DNA of 64,000 nt from NCBI RefSeq assembly GCF_002245655.1, contig NZ_NOIH01000002.1, positions 124,001 through 188,000 of the forward strand, given 5' to 3'. The stretch comes from Thauera propionica. Lineage in GTDB: Bacteria; Pseudomonadota; Gammaproteobacteria; Burkholderiales; Rhodocyclaceae. Numbering within the stretch: the stretch's first letter is position 1; every line of letters starts with the position of its first letter. Shown piece by piece: positions 1-10,583 of the stretch. Under the pieces are notes generated by a model that was not told the origin of the DNA, did no database searches, and saw nothing but the letters and a program-made list of their open reading frames with translations. The position numbers and the translations under genes were made by a program.

Positions 1-1
1 C

Positions 2-670
2 ACCAAGCCCGCGCACGAGCTGCCGCCGGATGCCCGGCTCGACGTGGTTCCGGACGACAGCGACCGCTTCGTCTCCCGCGGCGCGCTCAAGCTCGAAGGC
101 GCGCTCGCGCGCAGCGGCCTGGATGTGCGCGGCGCAGCCTGCCTCGACATCGGCCAGTCCACCGGCGGCTTCACCGACTGCCTGCTGCAGGCCGGCGCGA
201 CGAAGGTGGTCGGGGTCGAGGTCGGCCACGACCAGCTCCATCCGCGCCTGCGCAAGGATCACCGCTGCGTCACGCTCGAAGGCCTCAACGCCCGCCAGCT
301 CACCGCAGCGGATCTCGGCACGCACTGCCCGCCGCACGGGTTCGACCTGCTGGTGTGCGACGCCAGCTTCATCTCGCTCGCCCTGCTGCTGCCGCAATGG
401 GCTGCGCTGCTGTCAGCCAACGGCCATGTGCTGGCGCTGGTCAAGCCGCAGTTCGAAGTCGGCCCGCAAGGCCTGGGCAAGGGCGGCATCGTGCGCGACG
501 CCTCGCTGTACGCCGAGGTCGAAACCCGCCTGCGCGAAGCGGCCCACGCCGCCGGGCTGATCATCCTCGACTGGTTCGACTCGCCGATCACCGGCGGCGA
601 CGGCAACCGCGAGTTCTTCTTCCACGCCATCCGCACACCGGATGGCGACACCGATCCGGACACACCATGA
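2..670 (+). CDS. tlyA: TlyA family rRNA (cytidine-2'-O)-methyltransferase, 5' partial
   Basis: The reading frame is open from the left edge, so the start and the N-terminal S4 RNA-binding domain lie outside the window. What remains is the FtsJ-like Rossmann methyltransferase domain. It begins with SRGALKLEGAL, followed by the SAM-binding stretch DIGQSTGGFTDCLLQAG, and ends with the VKPQFEVGPQGLGKGGIVRD block typical of TlyA. TlyA proteins 2'-O-methylate cytidines in 16S and/or 23S rRNA. The stop overlaps the metF start (ATGA), so the two are translationally coupled. The family is clear; the exact rRNA target cannot be read from sequence. Confidence 0.9.
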   Translation, partial: TKPAHELPPDARLDVVPDDSDRFVSRGALKLEGALARSGLDVRGAACLDIGQSTGGFTDCLLQAGATKVVGVEVGHDQLHPRLRKDHRCVTLEGLNARQLTAADLGTHCPPHGFDLLVCDASFISLALLLPQWAALLSANGHVLALVKPQFEVGPQGLGKGGIVRDASLYAEVETRLREAAHAAGLIILDWFDSPITGGDGNREFFFHAIRTPDGDTDPDTP

Positions 671-1500
671 GCATCGACATCTCGATCGAGTTCTTCCCCC
701 CCAACACCGCGGAAGGCGCCGAGAAGCTGCGCGCCACACGCGACAAGCTGGCAGCGCTGAAGCCCGCCTTCTTCTCGGTGACCTACGGCGCCGGCGGCTC
801 CACCCGCGAGCGCACCTTCGCCACCGTCAAGGAGATCGCCGCCGCCGGCTACGAGGCCGCACCGCACCTGTCGTGCATCGGCTCCACCCGCGACAGCATC
901 CGCGAGATCCTGCAGGAATACGCCGACGCCGGCATCCGCCGCATCGTCGCGCTGCGCGGCGATCTGCCCTCGGGCGCCGGCGCCGCAGGCGAGTTCCGCT
1001 ATGCCAACGAGCTGGTCGAGTTCATCCGCGCCGAGACCGGCGATCGCTTCCTCATCGAGGTTGCCGCCTACCCGGAATGGCACCCCCAGGCCCGCAGCCC
1101 TAAGGACGACCTGCTCGCCTTCAAGCGCAAGGCCGAGGCCGGCGCCAACTCCGCGATCACGCAGTACTTCTACAACCTCGACGCCTACCTGTACTTCGTC
1201 GATGCGGTGCGAAAGCTGGGCGTCGACATCCCGATCGTGCCCGGCATCATGCCGATCGGCAGCTTCAGCAAGCTGGCACGCTTCTCCGACGCCTGCGGTG
1301 CCGAGATCCCGCGCTGGATGCGCAAGACCTTCGAGAGCTACGGCGACGATGCGGATGCGATCCGCGCCTTCGGCCTCGACGTCGTCACCCGCCTGTGCGA
1401 GAAGCTGATCGCCGAGGGCGCGCCCGGACTGCACTTCTACAGCATGAACATGGCTGGCCCCACGACCGAGATCTGCCGCCGACTCGGACTGCATAACTGA
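667..1500 (+). CDS. metF: 5,10-methylenetetrahydrofolate reductase
   Basis: A 277-residue FAD-dependent TIM-barrel enzyme that reduces 5,10-methylene-THF to 5-methyl-THF for methionine synthesis. Family signatures include the N-terminal SIDISIEFFPP, the VTYGAGGSTRERT block, the LRGD motif and PIVPGIMPI; the C-terminus closes with GLHFYSMNMAGPT. The ATG at 667 overlaps the tlyA stop by four bases and gives the usual MetF length. A longer in-frame extension upstream would run through tlyA and is rejected. Pairing with tlyA is common in betaproteobacteria, where S-adenosylhomocysteine hydrolase usually lies just upstream. Confidence 0.96.
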   Translation: MSIDISIEFFPPNTAEGAEKLRATRDKLAALKPAFFSVTYGAGGSTRERTFATVKEIAAAGYEAAPHLSCIGSTRDSIREILQEYADAGIRRIVALRGDLPSGAGAAGEFRYANELVEFIRAETGDRFLIEVAAYPEWHPQARSPKDDLLAFKRKAEAGANSAITQYFYNLDAYLYFVDAVRKLGVDIPIVPGIMPIGSFSKLARFSDACGAEIPRWMRKTFESYGDDADAIRAFGLDVVTRLCEKLIAEGAPGLHFYSMNMAGPTTEICRRLGLHN

Positions 1501-1506
1501 AGCCGC

Positions 1507-1536
1507 TCACGGTCGCAGTTCAGCCTGCGGCCGTGA
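1507..1536 (+). terminator. Hairpin after metF
   Basis: A 12-bp stem (1507-1518 with 1525-1536, one T:G wobble) with a 6-nt loop begins seven bases after the metF stop. It has no following T-tract, so it may be a 3'-end stabiliser or a factor-assisted stop rather than a full intrinsic terminator. Confidence 0.45.
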
Positions 1537-1651
1537 CCAATCGCACTCGGGCAGGCGGTCTTGCGGCATATGATACGGGGTGAATTTTCGCATCCGCACG
1601 GGCACCCGATGCCCCCGGACCCGGCCCGACATCCCGCAGACCCGTCCGCTC

Positions 1652-3676
1652 ATGACGCGACACGCTTCCGCTAACGCCCAGCCGCCCTGCGCACGCCCTG
1701 CCCGCGAGGCGCGCCATCGTGCAGTCACCTGCGCCCTGCTGATTGCCGGTCTGATCGGCACGACGGCCGCATCGGCCGCCGGTGAACTCACCGGCATGAG
1801 CCTCGAGGACCTGATGGCGGTCAACGTCGTCGGCGCCTCACGCTACGCGCAGACACAGCGGGAAGTCGCCGCAGCGGTCAGCGTCATCACCCGCGACGAG
1901 ATCAAGGCCTTCGGCTGGCGCACCATCGACGAGGCGCTCGCCAGCCTGCCCGGCATCTTCACGACCTACGACCGCCAGTATTCCTTTCTCGGCGTGCGGG
2001 GCTTCGGCACGCCGGGCGACTACACGACGCGGGTGCTGATCGCGATCAACGGCAACCGCTTCAACGAGCCCCTCTACGACGGTGGCCCGACCGGCCGCAC
2101 GCTGCCGCTCGACATGAGCCTGATCGAGCGCATCGAGTTCATTCCCGGCCCAGGCGGCGCCATCTACGGTCAGAACGCGATGCTGGGCGTGGTCAACATC
2201 GTCACGCGCACCGGCCAGACGGTCGATGGGAGCGAGGTGGCGGTGTCCTACCGCTGGCCGCAGGCCGAGCGCACGGCGCGCGCCACCTGGGGCAAGCTGC
2301 TCGACAACGACCTCGAGGTGCTCGTGTCGATGTCGGGCCTGGTGTCGCGCGGCGAGGATCATTTCTACGACTTCGGCGCTGCGGGCGTGCGCGGCACGGC
2401 GCGCGGCATGGACGGCGAACGCGACGCCGACTTCAACGCCTTGCTGAGCCGCGGCCCGTGGAAGCTGGAGTTCATGAGCGGTGACCGCCGCAAGGACGAC
2501 CCCACCGCGGCCTTCATGTCCGACCCGCTCAGGGACGGCCAGAAGCAGCGCGACCGCTACACTGGTGCCCAGCTCCAGTACCGCGACCAGATCGGCGACG
2601 ACCTGACGCTGTCGGCTCGCCTGTACGGCACGGACTACCGCTACGAAGGCCGTTTCTTCTACGACGGGGCGCCCTACGGCTACACGTCCGTCAGCGAACA
2701 GCGCGGCATCGAACTGCAGCTGATCTCGACCGCTTTCGCCGGTCACACGCTGTCCTTTGGCGCCGAGTACCGCAACGAAGGGCGCATCGACCAGTATGTC
2801 CACGACCTGACCTACCGCGCGAACGACACCGCGATCGAACGCGATGGCTACCGCGCGGGCCTCTACGTGCAGGACGAATGGCGCCTGAGCGACACACTGT
2901 CGAGCACCGCAGGCCTGCGCGTGGACCGCAACCGCGACGGCGACATCGAGCTGAGCCCCCGCCTGGGCCTGATCTGGGCCGCACGTCCCGACACCACGCT
3001 GAAGGCGCTACTGGGCCGCGCACACCGCGAACCGAACGCCTACGAACGCGACTACGAGGAAGACGGCACCCAGGCGGCCAACCCCAACCTCGACGGCGAG
3101 TCCATCGACACGGTCGAACTCGTCATTGACCATGCCGCAACCGATCAGCTGCACCTGCGTGCCGCGCTCTATCGCTGGCAGATCGAGGACATGATCCGCC
3201 TCGGCGAAGACCCGGTCAGTGGCCTGCCGCAGTTCCAGTCGGCCGGCCGGGCCCGCGCCAAGGGCATCGAGCTGTCGGCGAGCCAGAGCTGGCGCACGGG
3301 GGCGCGCCTGCGCACGAGCCTGGCTCTGCAGAAGCTCGACGCCGAATACGGCGACAAGGTCGAGAACTCGCCCGAAGTGCTCGCCAAGCTCAACTTCTCG
3401 ACGCCCATCCCGCACACCTCGCTGCGCCTCGGCTACGAACTGCGTCACGACGGCAGCCGCTACAACGGCGTCGGCGACAGGATTCCCGGATACTGGCTGT
3501 CGAACCTGCACCTCGTCGCCGAACGCTGGGCGAAGGGGCTCGAGGTCTCGCTCACCGTACTGAACCTGTTCGACCGCGAGTACGCGCATCCAAGCGCCAT
3601 CCCGCGCCTGAACTGGCAGCGCGACATCGAGCAGGACGGCCGCAGCGTGCGCCTCGGACTCGAGTACCGCTTCTGA
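1652..3676 (+). CDS. TonB-dependent outer-membrane receptor
   Basis: A 674-residue outer-membrane receptor. The chosen ATG gives a long basic n-region, a hydrophobic core and an Ala-rich cleavage site near residue 42. An in-frame GTG at 1580 only adds an unlikely extension. After the signal peptide come an EDLMAVNVVGASR segment, a plug domain (about residues 60-170, with AVSVITRDEIKAFGW and NGNRFNEPLYDGGP) and a beta-barrel ending in the terminal Phe (LGLEYRF) recognised by the BAM machinery. The substrate is unknown; the plug style is FepA/CirA/BtuB-like. It is followed five bases later by a YfiR-type protein and then a hybrid kinase, suggesting a sensing role as well as or instead of uptake. 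No cobalamin riboswitch or Fur-like box was recognised upstream. Confidence 0.88.
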   Translation: MTRHASANAQPPCARPAREARHRAVTCALLIAGLIGTTAASAAGELTGMSLEDLMAVNVVGASRYAQTQREVAAAVSVITRDEIKAFGWRTIDEALASLPGIFTTYDRQYSFLGVRGFGTPGDYTTRVLIAINGNRFNEPLYDGGPTGRTLPLDMSLIERIEFIPGPGGAIYGQNAMLGVVNIVTRTGQTVDGSEVAVSYRWPQAERTARATWGKLLDNDLEVLVSMSGLVSRGEDHFYDFGAAGVRGTARGMDGERDADFNALLSRGPWKLEFMSGDRRKDDPTAAFMSDPLRDGQKQRDRYTGAQLQYRDQIGDDLTLSARLYGTDYRYEGRFFYDGAPYGYTSVSEQRGIELQLISTAFAGHTLSFGAEYRNEGRIDQYVHDLTYRANDTAIERDGYRAGLYVQDEWRLSDTLSSTAGLRVDRNRDGDIELSPRLGLIWAARPDTTLKALLGRAHREPNAYERDYEEDGTQAANPNLDGESIDTVELVIDHAATDQLHLRAALYRWQIEDMIRLGEDPVSGLPQFQSAGRARAKGIELSASQSWRTGARLRTSLALQKLDAEYGDKVENSPEVLAKLNFSTPIPHTSLRLGYELRHDGSRYNGVGDRIPGYWLSNLHLVAERWAKGLEVSLTVLNLFDREYAHPSAIPRLNWQRDIEQDGRSVRLGLEYRF

Positions 3677-3680
3677 GGCC

Positions 3681-4250
3681 ATGATGCGTCTGTCCGCGCC
3701 TTCACGCCTCCGCTATGGCATGCGTACCTTGACGGTGCTCTTGTCGGGCTGCCTGCTCGCGGCGTTCTCGCTCGGTGCGATGCCGCGCGCGCACGCCGAC
3801 AGCGCGGAGGAGTACCGGCTGAAGGCGGCCTTCCTGTACAACTTCGCCAGCTTCACCGACTGGCCGGAGACGCTCGGCGACACGCTGGCCTTCTGTGTCT
3901 ATGGCGAAGACCCCTTCGGTGCCCATCTCGACGCGCTTGCCGGCACCGCGATCGGCAGCCGCCGTATCGCCGTGCATCGGGCACGCAGCGTCGAGGCGCT
4001 GCCGCGCTGCGACCTCGTCTATGTCAGTCCGGCCATGGTCGGCAACCTGCCGCGCCTGTTCGACGTGCTGGGCCGCAACGCCACCCTGGTCGTCACCGAC
4101 GCGCCAGGCAGCCTGCAGCACGGCGCCATGCTGAACATGAATACCGCCGCCGGCCGTGTCACCTTCTCGGCCAACCTTGCCGCCACCCGACGCCAGGGCC
4201 TGAACCTGAGCGCCAAGCTGCTGCGGCTGGCCACCGAGGTCGTGCAATGA
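3681..4250 (+). CDS. YfiR/DUF4154 family periplasmic protein
   Basis: 189 residues with a signal peptide ending near Ala-His-Ala (about residue 39), then the characteristic YfiR start [19 protein letters not shown], the [10 protein letters not shown] segment and a terminal [12 protein letters not shown]. YfiR of Pseudomonas is a periplasmic repressor of the diguanylate cyclase YfiN; the wider DUF4154 family is often found beside TonB receptors and sensor kinases, as here. I infer that it couples the receptor upstream to the kinase downstream. Two adjacent ATGs (3681, 3684) could both serve. The stop overlaps the kinase start (ATGA). Confidence 0.87.
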   Translation: MMRLSAPSRLRYGMRTLTVLLSGCLLAAFSLGAMPRAHADSAEEYRLKAAFLYNFASFTDWPETLGDTLAFCVYGEDPFGAHLDALAGTAIGSRRIAVHRARSVEALPRCDLVYVSPAMVGNLPRLFDVLGRNATLVVTDAPGSLQHGAMLNMNTAAGRVTFSANLAATRRQGLNLSAKLLRLATEVVQ

Positions 4251-7015
4251 CCCCGCCCGCCCCGCAGACACCGGAGTCGCCGCTGCCGATCACGCTCGGC
4301 AAGCAGATGCGTCGCGCCAACCTGATCGCGCTCGGACTCGCGGTGGGGCTCGTCGCGTTCATCCTCATCATCGGCAACCTCGTCATCAGCGCCCTCGCCC
4401 TCGAGTCGAGCACGCGCACGATGGCGCGTGTGCTGGCCGACAACGCCGCAGCCAGCCTCATGTTCGACGACGCCGAATCGGCCCGCAGCGTCCTCGACAC
4501 GCTGCAGCAATCGCCCGACGTGCTGCACGCCGCCATCTTCGACAACGACCACGCCCTCGTCGCCGAGTACAGGCGGACCGGGCAGGCGGCGGATCAACGC
4601 CGTTTCACCCCCCTGCCCGCCGGGGAAACGGGCCGCTTCACGCTCTCCGCGCTGCGAGTCGCCAAGCCGATCACCCAGCAGGGCCGCACACTCGGCACGC
4701 TGCAACTCGACGTCCAGCTGCGGCCGATCTACCTGCAGGCCGCAAGCTACGCGGCCATCACGATCCTCGCCGCGCTGCTGGCGATGACGGTCGCGGCGAC
4801 GCTGCTGCGCCGCCTGAACCGCAGCATCCTGTGGCCGCTGGCCGGCCTCACCGCACAGATGGAGCGCGTGGCGCACGACGACTACGAGGCCCGCGCCGAG
4901 CGCAGCCACATCGTCGAGATCGACGCCCTGGCGCGCGGTTTCAACCGCATGCTCGAGCAGATCGCCGAACGCGACACCCGGCTTGCCCAGCACACCCAGG
5001 AACTGCAGCAGGCCAAGGACGCCGCCGAGGCGGCAAGCCTGGCCAAGAGCCACTTCCTGGCAACCATGAGCCACGAAATCCGCACGCCGATGAATGGCGT
5101 GCTCGGCATGACCGAGCTGCTGCTGGCCAGCCCGCTCGACCGGGAGCAGCGGCGCTTCGCCGAGGCGGTCGACAGCTCGGGTCGACACCTGCTGGGCATC
5201 ATCAACGACATCCTCGACTTCTCGAAGATCGAGTCCGGGCGGCTCGAGCTGGAACAGGTCGAGTTCGATCTCGGTGAGCTGCTCGAGGAGTGCGTGTCGA
5301 TGTTCACCCGACCGGCCGAGGAGAAACAGCTCGAGCTCGTCCTCGACCTGCCGGCCGACACCGCGCGCCGCGTGCGGGGCGACCCGTTCCGCATCCGTCA
5401 GGTCATCGCCAACCTGCTTAACAACGCGATCAAGTTCACCCTGCAGGGCGAGGTCGTGGTGCGAGCCCGACTGCTTGCGGAAACGCCCGCTGGCTGCCGC
5501 CTGAAGCTCCGTATCGAGGACACCGGCATCGGCATTCCGCAGCATGCCCAGCAGCGCATCTTCGAGCACTTCGCGCAGGTCGATGGCTCCACGACGCGCC
5601 GCTACGGAGGGACCGGACTCGGGCTCGCCATCTGCCGCCGCCTGGTCGAGCTCATGGACGGCCACATCGGCGTCGACAGCGAACCCGGCAAGGGCTCCTG
5701 TTTCTCGATCGAGCTCACCCTGCCGGCCGGCGCCAGCGCCAAGCCGACCGAGGCCGGTGAGCTTGCCGGCCTGCGTGTCCTGGTCGTGGACGACAATCGC
5801 ACGCAGCGCGAGGCACTCCGTGCGCAGTTGCAGGCCTGGCAGATGCTCGTCGAGTGCGCGGACGGCGGCGAACATGCGCTCGCGCCCCTGCGCCAAGCCG
5901 CTGCGGGCGGTACGCCGTTTGCCCTTGTGCTCATCGACCTGCAAATGCCCGGCATGGACGGCATGGCGCTGGCGCGCGAGATTCGCAGCCTGACGGCGTT
6001 GTCGGCAACGCCGCTGGTCATGATGCGCACCAGCCACGCCCGTGCCGAACTGCGCGAAGGCGGGCAGGCGCTCGCACTCACTTGGCTGCACAAGCCGGTA
6101 TTCCGCGCCGAACTGCGCCAGGCGCTGCTCGCCGCCCTGCACCCGCAGACAACCGTCGGAATGACGTCCGCTGCAGCCACCGAAGCCGCCGAGGCACCAT
6201 CGCCAGCAGCGCTGACGGGCCGGGTGCTGCTGGCCGAGGACAACCCGGTCAACCAGCATGTGGCACGGGCGATGCTGACGCGGCTGGGGCTGGAGGTGAC
6301 CGTCGTCGGCGACGGCCTGGCGGCGAGCGAGGCCGCTGCGCAGGACGCGTTCGACCTCATCCTGATGGATTGCCACATGCCGCGGATGGACGGTTACGAA
6401 GCCAGCGGCGCCATCCGCGAGCGCGAGGCGGGCAAACGCCGCATCCCCATCATCGCGCTGACGGCCAATGTGATGGAGGGCAACCGCGAGCGCTGCCTCG
6501 AGGCCGGCATGGACGATTACCTCGCCAAACCCTATTCACTCGACCAGCTCCGCGCGGCGCTGGCGCGCTGGATCGCGATCCCGGCAGACAAGGCCGACGA
6601 TGACGGCCCTCCGTCGGCGGCCCCTCCGCAGCCCGAAACCGCCCGCGACGCTGCATTGCCGGCCATCGATCGCGGGTTCCTCGCGCAGTTCCGCGAACTC
6701 GATCCGCAGGGCGGCATGAAGCTCGCGGGCCGGATCATCGGCATCTACCTCGGCTCCAGCCCCGAGCTGCTCGCCAACATCGAACACGCGCTGGCCAGCG
6801 GCGACGGAACCGCCGTCCACCGTGCAGCGCACAGCCTCAAGTCGAGCTCGGCCAACGTCGGCGCAATGACGCTCCACCAGCTGCTGATCGACCTCGAACG
6901 CGCCGGCAAGGACGGCCGACTGGAGGAAGCCCGAACCCTGTTCGCGCGCGCTCACGACGAGTACCGGCGCGCGACCGCCGAACTGCTGCCGCTGCAGGCC
7001 GAGCTGGCGCGATGA
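4247..7015 (+). CDS. Hybrid sensor histidine kinase, BarA-like, two receivers plus HPt
   Basis: 922 residues. The order is TM1 (about 25-50), a short periplasmic domain resembling CHASE8, TM2 (about 164-186), HAMP, a coiled coil, HisKA with His276 in [15 protein letters not shown], HATPase_c with DTGIGIP and GGTGLGLAI, a first receiver with Asp564 in [11 protein letters not shown], a second receiver with Asp708 in [14 protein letters not shown], and HPt with His862 in [14 protein letters not shown]. All phospho-acceptors for an internal relay are present. No DNA-binding output partner is adjacent; the next gene is a diguanylate cyclase with its own receiver, a plausible target. It is coupled to the YfiR gene by ATGA overlap. 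Confidence 0.92.
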   Translation: MTPPAPQTPESPLPITLGKQMRRANLIALGLAVGLVAFILIIGNLVISALALESSTRTMARVLADNAAASLMFDDAESARSVLDTLQQSPDVLHAAIFDNDHALVAEYRRTGQAADQRRFTPLPAGETGRFTLSALRVAKPITQQGRTLGTLQLDVQLRPIYLQAASYAAITILAALLAMTVAATLLRRLNRSILWPLAGLTAQMERVAHDDYEARAERSHIVEIDALARGFNRMLEQIAERDTRLAQHTQELQQAKDAAEAASLAKSHFLATMSHEIRTPMNGVLGMTELLLASPLDREQRRFAEAVDSSGRHLLGIINDILDFSKIESGRLELEQVEFDLGELLEECVSMFTRPAEEKQLELVLDLPADTARRVRGDPFRIRQVIANLLNNAIKFTLQGEVVVRARLLAETPAGCRLKLRIEDTGIGIPQHAQQRIFEHFAQVDGSTTRRYGGTGLGLAICRRLVELMDGHIGVDSEPGKGSCFSIELTLPAGASAKPTEAGELAGLRVLVVDDNRTQREALRAQLQAWQMLVECADGGEHALAPLRQAAAGGTPFALVLIDLQMPGMDGMALAREIRSLTALSATPLVMMRTSHARAELREGGQALALTWLHKPVFRAELRQALLAALHPQTTVGMTSAAATEAAEAPSPAALTGRVLLAEDNPVNQHVARAMLTRLGLEVTVVGDGLAASEAAAQDAFDLILMDCHMPRMDGYEASGAIREREAGKRRIPIIALTANVMEGNRERCLEAGMDDYLAKPYSLDQLRAALARWIAIPADKADDDGPPSAAPPQPETARDAALPAIDRGFLAQFRELDPQGGMKLAGRIIGIYLGSSPELLANIEHALASGDGTAVHRAAHSLKSSSANVGAMTLHQLLIDLERAGKDGRLEEARTLFARAHDEYRRATAELLPLQAELAR

Positions 7016-7117
7016 GGAAGCCCAGCGCGCACATCCACCGCCCGCCCCCTCCTTCCGCCGTCCGGTTTAACATGCCGGCATCAAGTGCGGCATGTACCCA
7101 CGTCTGACGAAAGCCTC

Positions 7118-9034
7118 ATGCTCAAGAAACTGCAACACATCCCGCTGACCGGCGAGCTGCCGAGCCCGAAGGGCGTTGCGCTCGCAATCCTGGAGATGTG
7201 CCGCAAGGACGACACCACGATCACCGAGATCGCGCACATTGCGCAGACCGACCCGGCATTGGCGGGGCGGCTGATCCGCAATGCGAACGCGGCCAGCACC
7301 GGCGGCGGCCGGCCGATCGCCTCCGTCACCGACGCGATCATGCGCCTGGGCATGGGCACGGTGCGCAACCTGGCGATGGGCTTCTCGCTGATCGACCAGT
7401 ACCACTCCGGTCCCTGCGCGGGATTCGACTACGAGCGCTTCTGGTCGCACTCGCTGCTGGTGGCGCTGGCGATGCAGGAATTCAGCCAGATGACGGGCGC
7501 GGGCGCGGCCGAGGAGCTGTTCGCCTGCGGCCTGCTTTCGCAGATCGGACGGCTTGCGCTGGCGACCCTCTATCCGCAGGAGTACGCCACGCTGCTGAAG
7601 GAGGCGGACGCGGCGGACAGGCTGGCCGAACTCGAGCACGAACGCCTGCACACCGACCATAACGAACTGACGGCGGCACTGCTGTCCGACTGGGGCCTGC
7701 CGCTGGCGCTGATCGAGCCCATCTACCATCACGACGCGCCAGACAAGGCCCCGTTCACGCCCGGCTCGCGCCCGCACCAGCTGACCCAGCTGTTCTACCT
7801 CGCCAAGCGCATCGGCGACCTGGGCATTTCGCCGGACCCCGAGCGCAACCGGCACACGGCCGACCTGCTGCTGCTGGGCGGGAAGATCGGCCTCGACGCC
7901 GACCAGTTCGGCGCCCGCATCGACGGCATCGTGGCCGCCTGGCACGAATGGGGCGAACTGCTGAAGGTGCCGGCTTCGGCGCTGCCGAGCTTCAAGCAGA
8001 TGTGCGCCGGCCAGGCCCCGCGCCCGGAGGACAGCAACAGCCCGGCCGCGCTGCGCGTGCTGCTGGTGGATGACGATGCCACGATGCGCTGCATGCTCGA
8101 AGGCGTGCTGGGCGATTCGCTCGGCCACACCGTGCAATCGGCAAGCGGCGGCGAGGAGGCCCTGGCGATGGCGCTGCAGTTCATGCCGCAGATCGTCATC
8201 ACCGACTGGCTGATGCCCGGGATGAGCGGCATCGAGCTGTGCCGTGCCCTGCGCGCCACCGAATGGGGCCAGACGATCTACATCATCATGCTGACCGGCA
8301 TCGACACCCGCGAGGAGGTCACCGAGGCCTTCGAGGCCGGTGTGGACGATTTCCTCACCAAGCCGGTCGACCTGCGCTCCCTGCGCGCCCGCCTGCGTGC
8401 CGCCTGGCACTACGTGCAACTGCTCGAGGCCTGGGAGAAGGACCGCGCACAACTGCGCCAGTTTGCCGCCGAGCTTGCGATCAGCAACCGTCGCCTGTCG
8501 CATGCGGCAATGACCGACCAGCTCACCGGCCTGCCCAACCGCCGCGCCGGCATGAGCGAGCTAGACAAGGCGTGGAGTGCAAGCGGACGCTCGGCGCAGC
8601 CGATGGCGGCGCTGGTCATCGACGTCGACCATTTCAAGCGCATCAACGACAGCTACGGCCATGCCGTGGGCGACCAGGTGCTGCGCGAGGTGGCGCAGAC
8701 CCTACAGCATTCGGCGCGCCGCGACGACGTCGTCTGCCGCCTCGGCGGCGAAGAATTCCTGATGGTGTGCAACAACACCGACCTGCGCGCCGCGCTCGGC
8801 GCCGGCGAACGTCTGCGCAAGCTGGTGGAGGTGCTCGCGATCAAGGTCGGCGGGCACGAGATCCAGCTCTCGATCAGCGTCGGCATCGCCGCCCGCGACG
8901 CCTCGATGAAGGACGCGGACGAGCTGGTCAATGCCGCGGACCGGGCGCTCTACCGTGCCAAGGAAAGCGGCCGCAACCGCAGCTGCATCAGCCTGAAGGG
9001 ACAGCTGCGCTGCGGCCCCTGGCAGGCGGGCTGA
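7118..9034 (+). CDS. HDOD-receiver-GGDEF protein, putative diguanylate cyclase
   Basis: 638 residues from the ATG at 7118; an in-frame GTG at 7085 adds 11 residues and is an alternative. The order is an N-terminal HDOD domain (about 1-280, LKKLQHIPLTGELPSPKGVA), a receiver with Asp363 in VITDWLMPGMSG, a linker helix, and a C-terminal GGDEF domain whose active site reads GGEEF (543-547). An I-site (RRDD, 534-537) lies the canonical five residues before it, so the domain should make c-di-GMP and be product-inhibited. It lies about 100 bases downstream of the hybrid kinase and may receive phosphate from that relay; this is inference from position. Confidence 0.9.
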   Translation: MLKKLQHIPLTGELPSPKGVALAILEMCRKDDTTITEIAHIAQTDPALAGRLIRNANAASTGGGRPIASVTDAIMRLGMGTVRNLAMGFSLIDQYHSGPCAGFDYERFWSHSLLVALAMQEFSQMTGAGAAEELFACGLLSQIGRLALATLYPQEYATLLKEADAADRLAELEHERLHTDHNELTAALLSDWGLPLALIEPIYHHDAPDKAPFTPGSRPHQLTQLFYLAKRIGDLGISPDPERNRHTADLLLLGGKIGLDADQFGARIDGIVAAWHEWGELLKVPASALPSFKQMCAGQAPRPEDSNSPAALRVLLVDDDATMRCMLEGVLGDSLGHTVQSASGGEEALAMALQFMPQIVITDWLMPGMSGIELCRALRATEWGQTIYIIMLTGIDTREEVTEAFEAGVDDFLTKPVDLRSLRARLRAAWHYVQLLEAWEKDRAQLRQFAAELAISNRRLSHAAMTDQLTGLPNRRAGMSELDKAWSASGRSAQPMAALVIDVDHFKRINDSYGHAVGDQVLREVAQTLQHSARRDDVVCRLGGEEFLMVCNNTDLRAALGAGERLRKLVEVLAIKVGGHEIQLSISVGIAARDASMKDADELVNAADRALYRAKESGRNRSCISLKGQLRCGPWQAG

Positions 9035-9040
9035 GCGGCT

Positions 9041-10546
9041 TCAGCGCCGGCTGCTGCCACCGAGCAGCGAACCCAGGATGCCGCGCACGATCTGACGGCC
9101 GATGCTGCTGCCGATCGTGCGCGTCACCGTCTTGGCCGCGATCTGCACCAGCCCGTCACGCTGGCCGCCACGCGGGCCGGTGGATCCGAACAGGATTTCG
9201 TTGAGCCCGCCGCCCTGACCGGCCTTCGCGGATTCGGCGGCCTGCGACCCGGCGCGTGCCGCCGCACCCTCCGCCTGGGCACGCAGCATCTCATAGGCCG
9301 ACTCGCGGTCGACCACCTTCTCGTAGTGGCCATAGATGACCGAGCCGGCGATCGCTGCCCTTCGTTCGGCCTCGGTCAGCGGGCCGAGGCGCGAATCGGG
9401 CGCGATGACGAAGCAGCGCTCGGTGACCTGCGGCCGGCCCTTCTCGTCGAGGAAGGAGATCAGCGCCTCGCCCACGCCCAGTTCGGTGATCGCCGCCACC
9501 GCATCGAAGGCCGGGTTCGGGCGCATGGTGTCGGCCGCGGTCTTGACCGCCTTCTGGTCGCGCGGCGTGAACGCGCGCAGCGCGTGCTGCACGCGGTTGC
9601 CGAGCTGGCCGAGCACCGTCTCGGGCACGTCGAGCGGGTTCTGGGTGACGAAATACACGCCGACGCCCTTGGAGCGGATCAGGCGCACCACCTGCTCGAT
9701 CTTCTCGACCAGCGCCTTGGGCGCATCGTTGAACAGCAGGTGGGCCTCGTCGAAGAAGAACACCAGCTTGGGCTTGTCGGGGTCACCGACCTCGGGCAAC
9801 TGCTCGAACAGCTCGGACAGCATCCACAGCAGGAAGGTGGAGTAGAGCTTGGGCGAGTGGAAGAGCTTGTCGGCCGCCAGTACGTTGATCACGCCGCGGC
9901 CGTCGGCGTCGGTCTGCATCAGGTCGGCAATGTCGAGCATCGGCTCGCCGAAGAACACGTCGCCGCCCTGCTCTTCCAGCGCCAGCAGGTTGCGCTGGAT
10001 GGCGCCGATGGACGCGGTGGAGATATTGCCGTACTCGGTGGTGAAGCTCTTCGCGTTCTCGCCCACGTACTGCACCATCGCGCGCAGGTCCTTGAGGTCG
10101 AGCAGCAGCATGCCGTTGTCGTCGGCGATCTTGAACACCAGCGTCAGCACACCGGTCTGGGTGTCGTTGAGGTTGAGCAGGCGTGCGATCAGCAGCGGCC
10201 CCATGTCGGAGATGGTCGCCCGCACCGGGTGACCCTGCTCGCCGAACACGTCCCAGAACACCGCAGTGTTGGCACGCGGCGTGAACTCGGTGATACCGAT
10301 GGCGGCCAGGCGCTGCATCAGCTTGTCGGACTTGACGCCCGCGGCCCCGATGCCCGACAGGTCGCCCTTGATGTCGGCCACGAACACCGGCACGCCGATG
10401 GCTGCGAAGGACTCGGCGAGCTTTTGCAGGGTCACCGTCTTGCCCGTGCCGGTCGCCCCGGTGATCAGGCCGTGGCGGTTGGCCAGCCGCGGCAGCAGGT
10501 GGATCTCCTTGTCGGCGGTCTTGGCAATCAGCAGCGCTTCGGTCAT
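9041..10546 (-). CDS. DUF853/HerA-like P-loop ATPase (YjgR family)
   Basis: 501 residues starting [15 protein letters not shown]. Walker A is GATGTGKT near residue 31 and Walker B is [10 protein letters not shown]. The DUF853 landmarks include [19 protein letters not shown], the [20 protein letters not shown] block and an Ala/Gly-rich basic tail with [15 protein letters not shown]. The family is related to HerA/FtsK pumps, but its role is unknown. A NurA nuclease partner is not adjacent, so a HerA-NurA pair is not supported. Upstream in-frame sequence lacks family features, so the ATG at 10546 is preferred. It is convergent with the GGDEF gene, with six bases between them. Confidence 0.9.
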   Translation of the reverse strand: MTEALLIAKTADKEIHLLPRLANRHGLITGATGTGKTVTLQKLAESFAAIGVPVFVADIKGDLSGIGAAGVKSDKLMQRLAAIGITEFTPRANTAVFWDVFGEQGHPVRATISDMGPLLIARLLNLNDTQTGVLTLVFKIADDNGMLLLDLKDLRAMVQYVGENAKSFTTEYGNISTASIGAIQRNLLALEEQGGDVFFGEPMLDIADLMQTDADGRGVINVLAADKLFHSPKLYSTFLLWMLSELFEQLPEVGDPDKPKLVFFFDEAHLLFNDAPKALVEKIEQVVRLIRSKGVGVYFVTQNPLDVPETVLGQLGNRVQHALRAFTPRDQKAVKTAADTMRPNPAFDAVAAITELGVGEALISFLDEKGRPQVTERCFVIAPDSRLGPLTEAERRAAIAGSVIYGHYEKVVDRESAYEMLRAQAEGAAARAGSQAAESAKAGQGGGLNEILFGSTGPRGGQRDGLVQIAAKTVTRTIGSSIGRQIVRGILGSLLGGSSRR

Positions 10547-10583
10547 CGCATCCCCCGGGGTGGTCGTATTGCGCCCGAGTGTA

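Noticed and set aside
4019-6376. A 785-codon open frame antisense to the hybrid kinase
   Set aside because: It covers motif-bearing kinase sequence on the other strand and shows no domain or ribosome-binding site.
9041-10546. HerA-NurA DNA end-resection pair
   Set aside because: The ATPase is of the DUF853 type and no NurA-like nuclease gene is adjacent.
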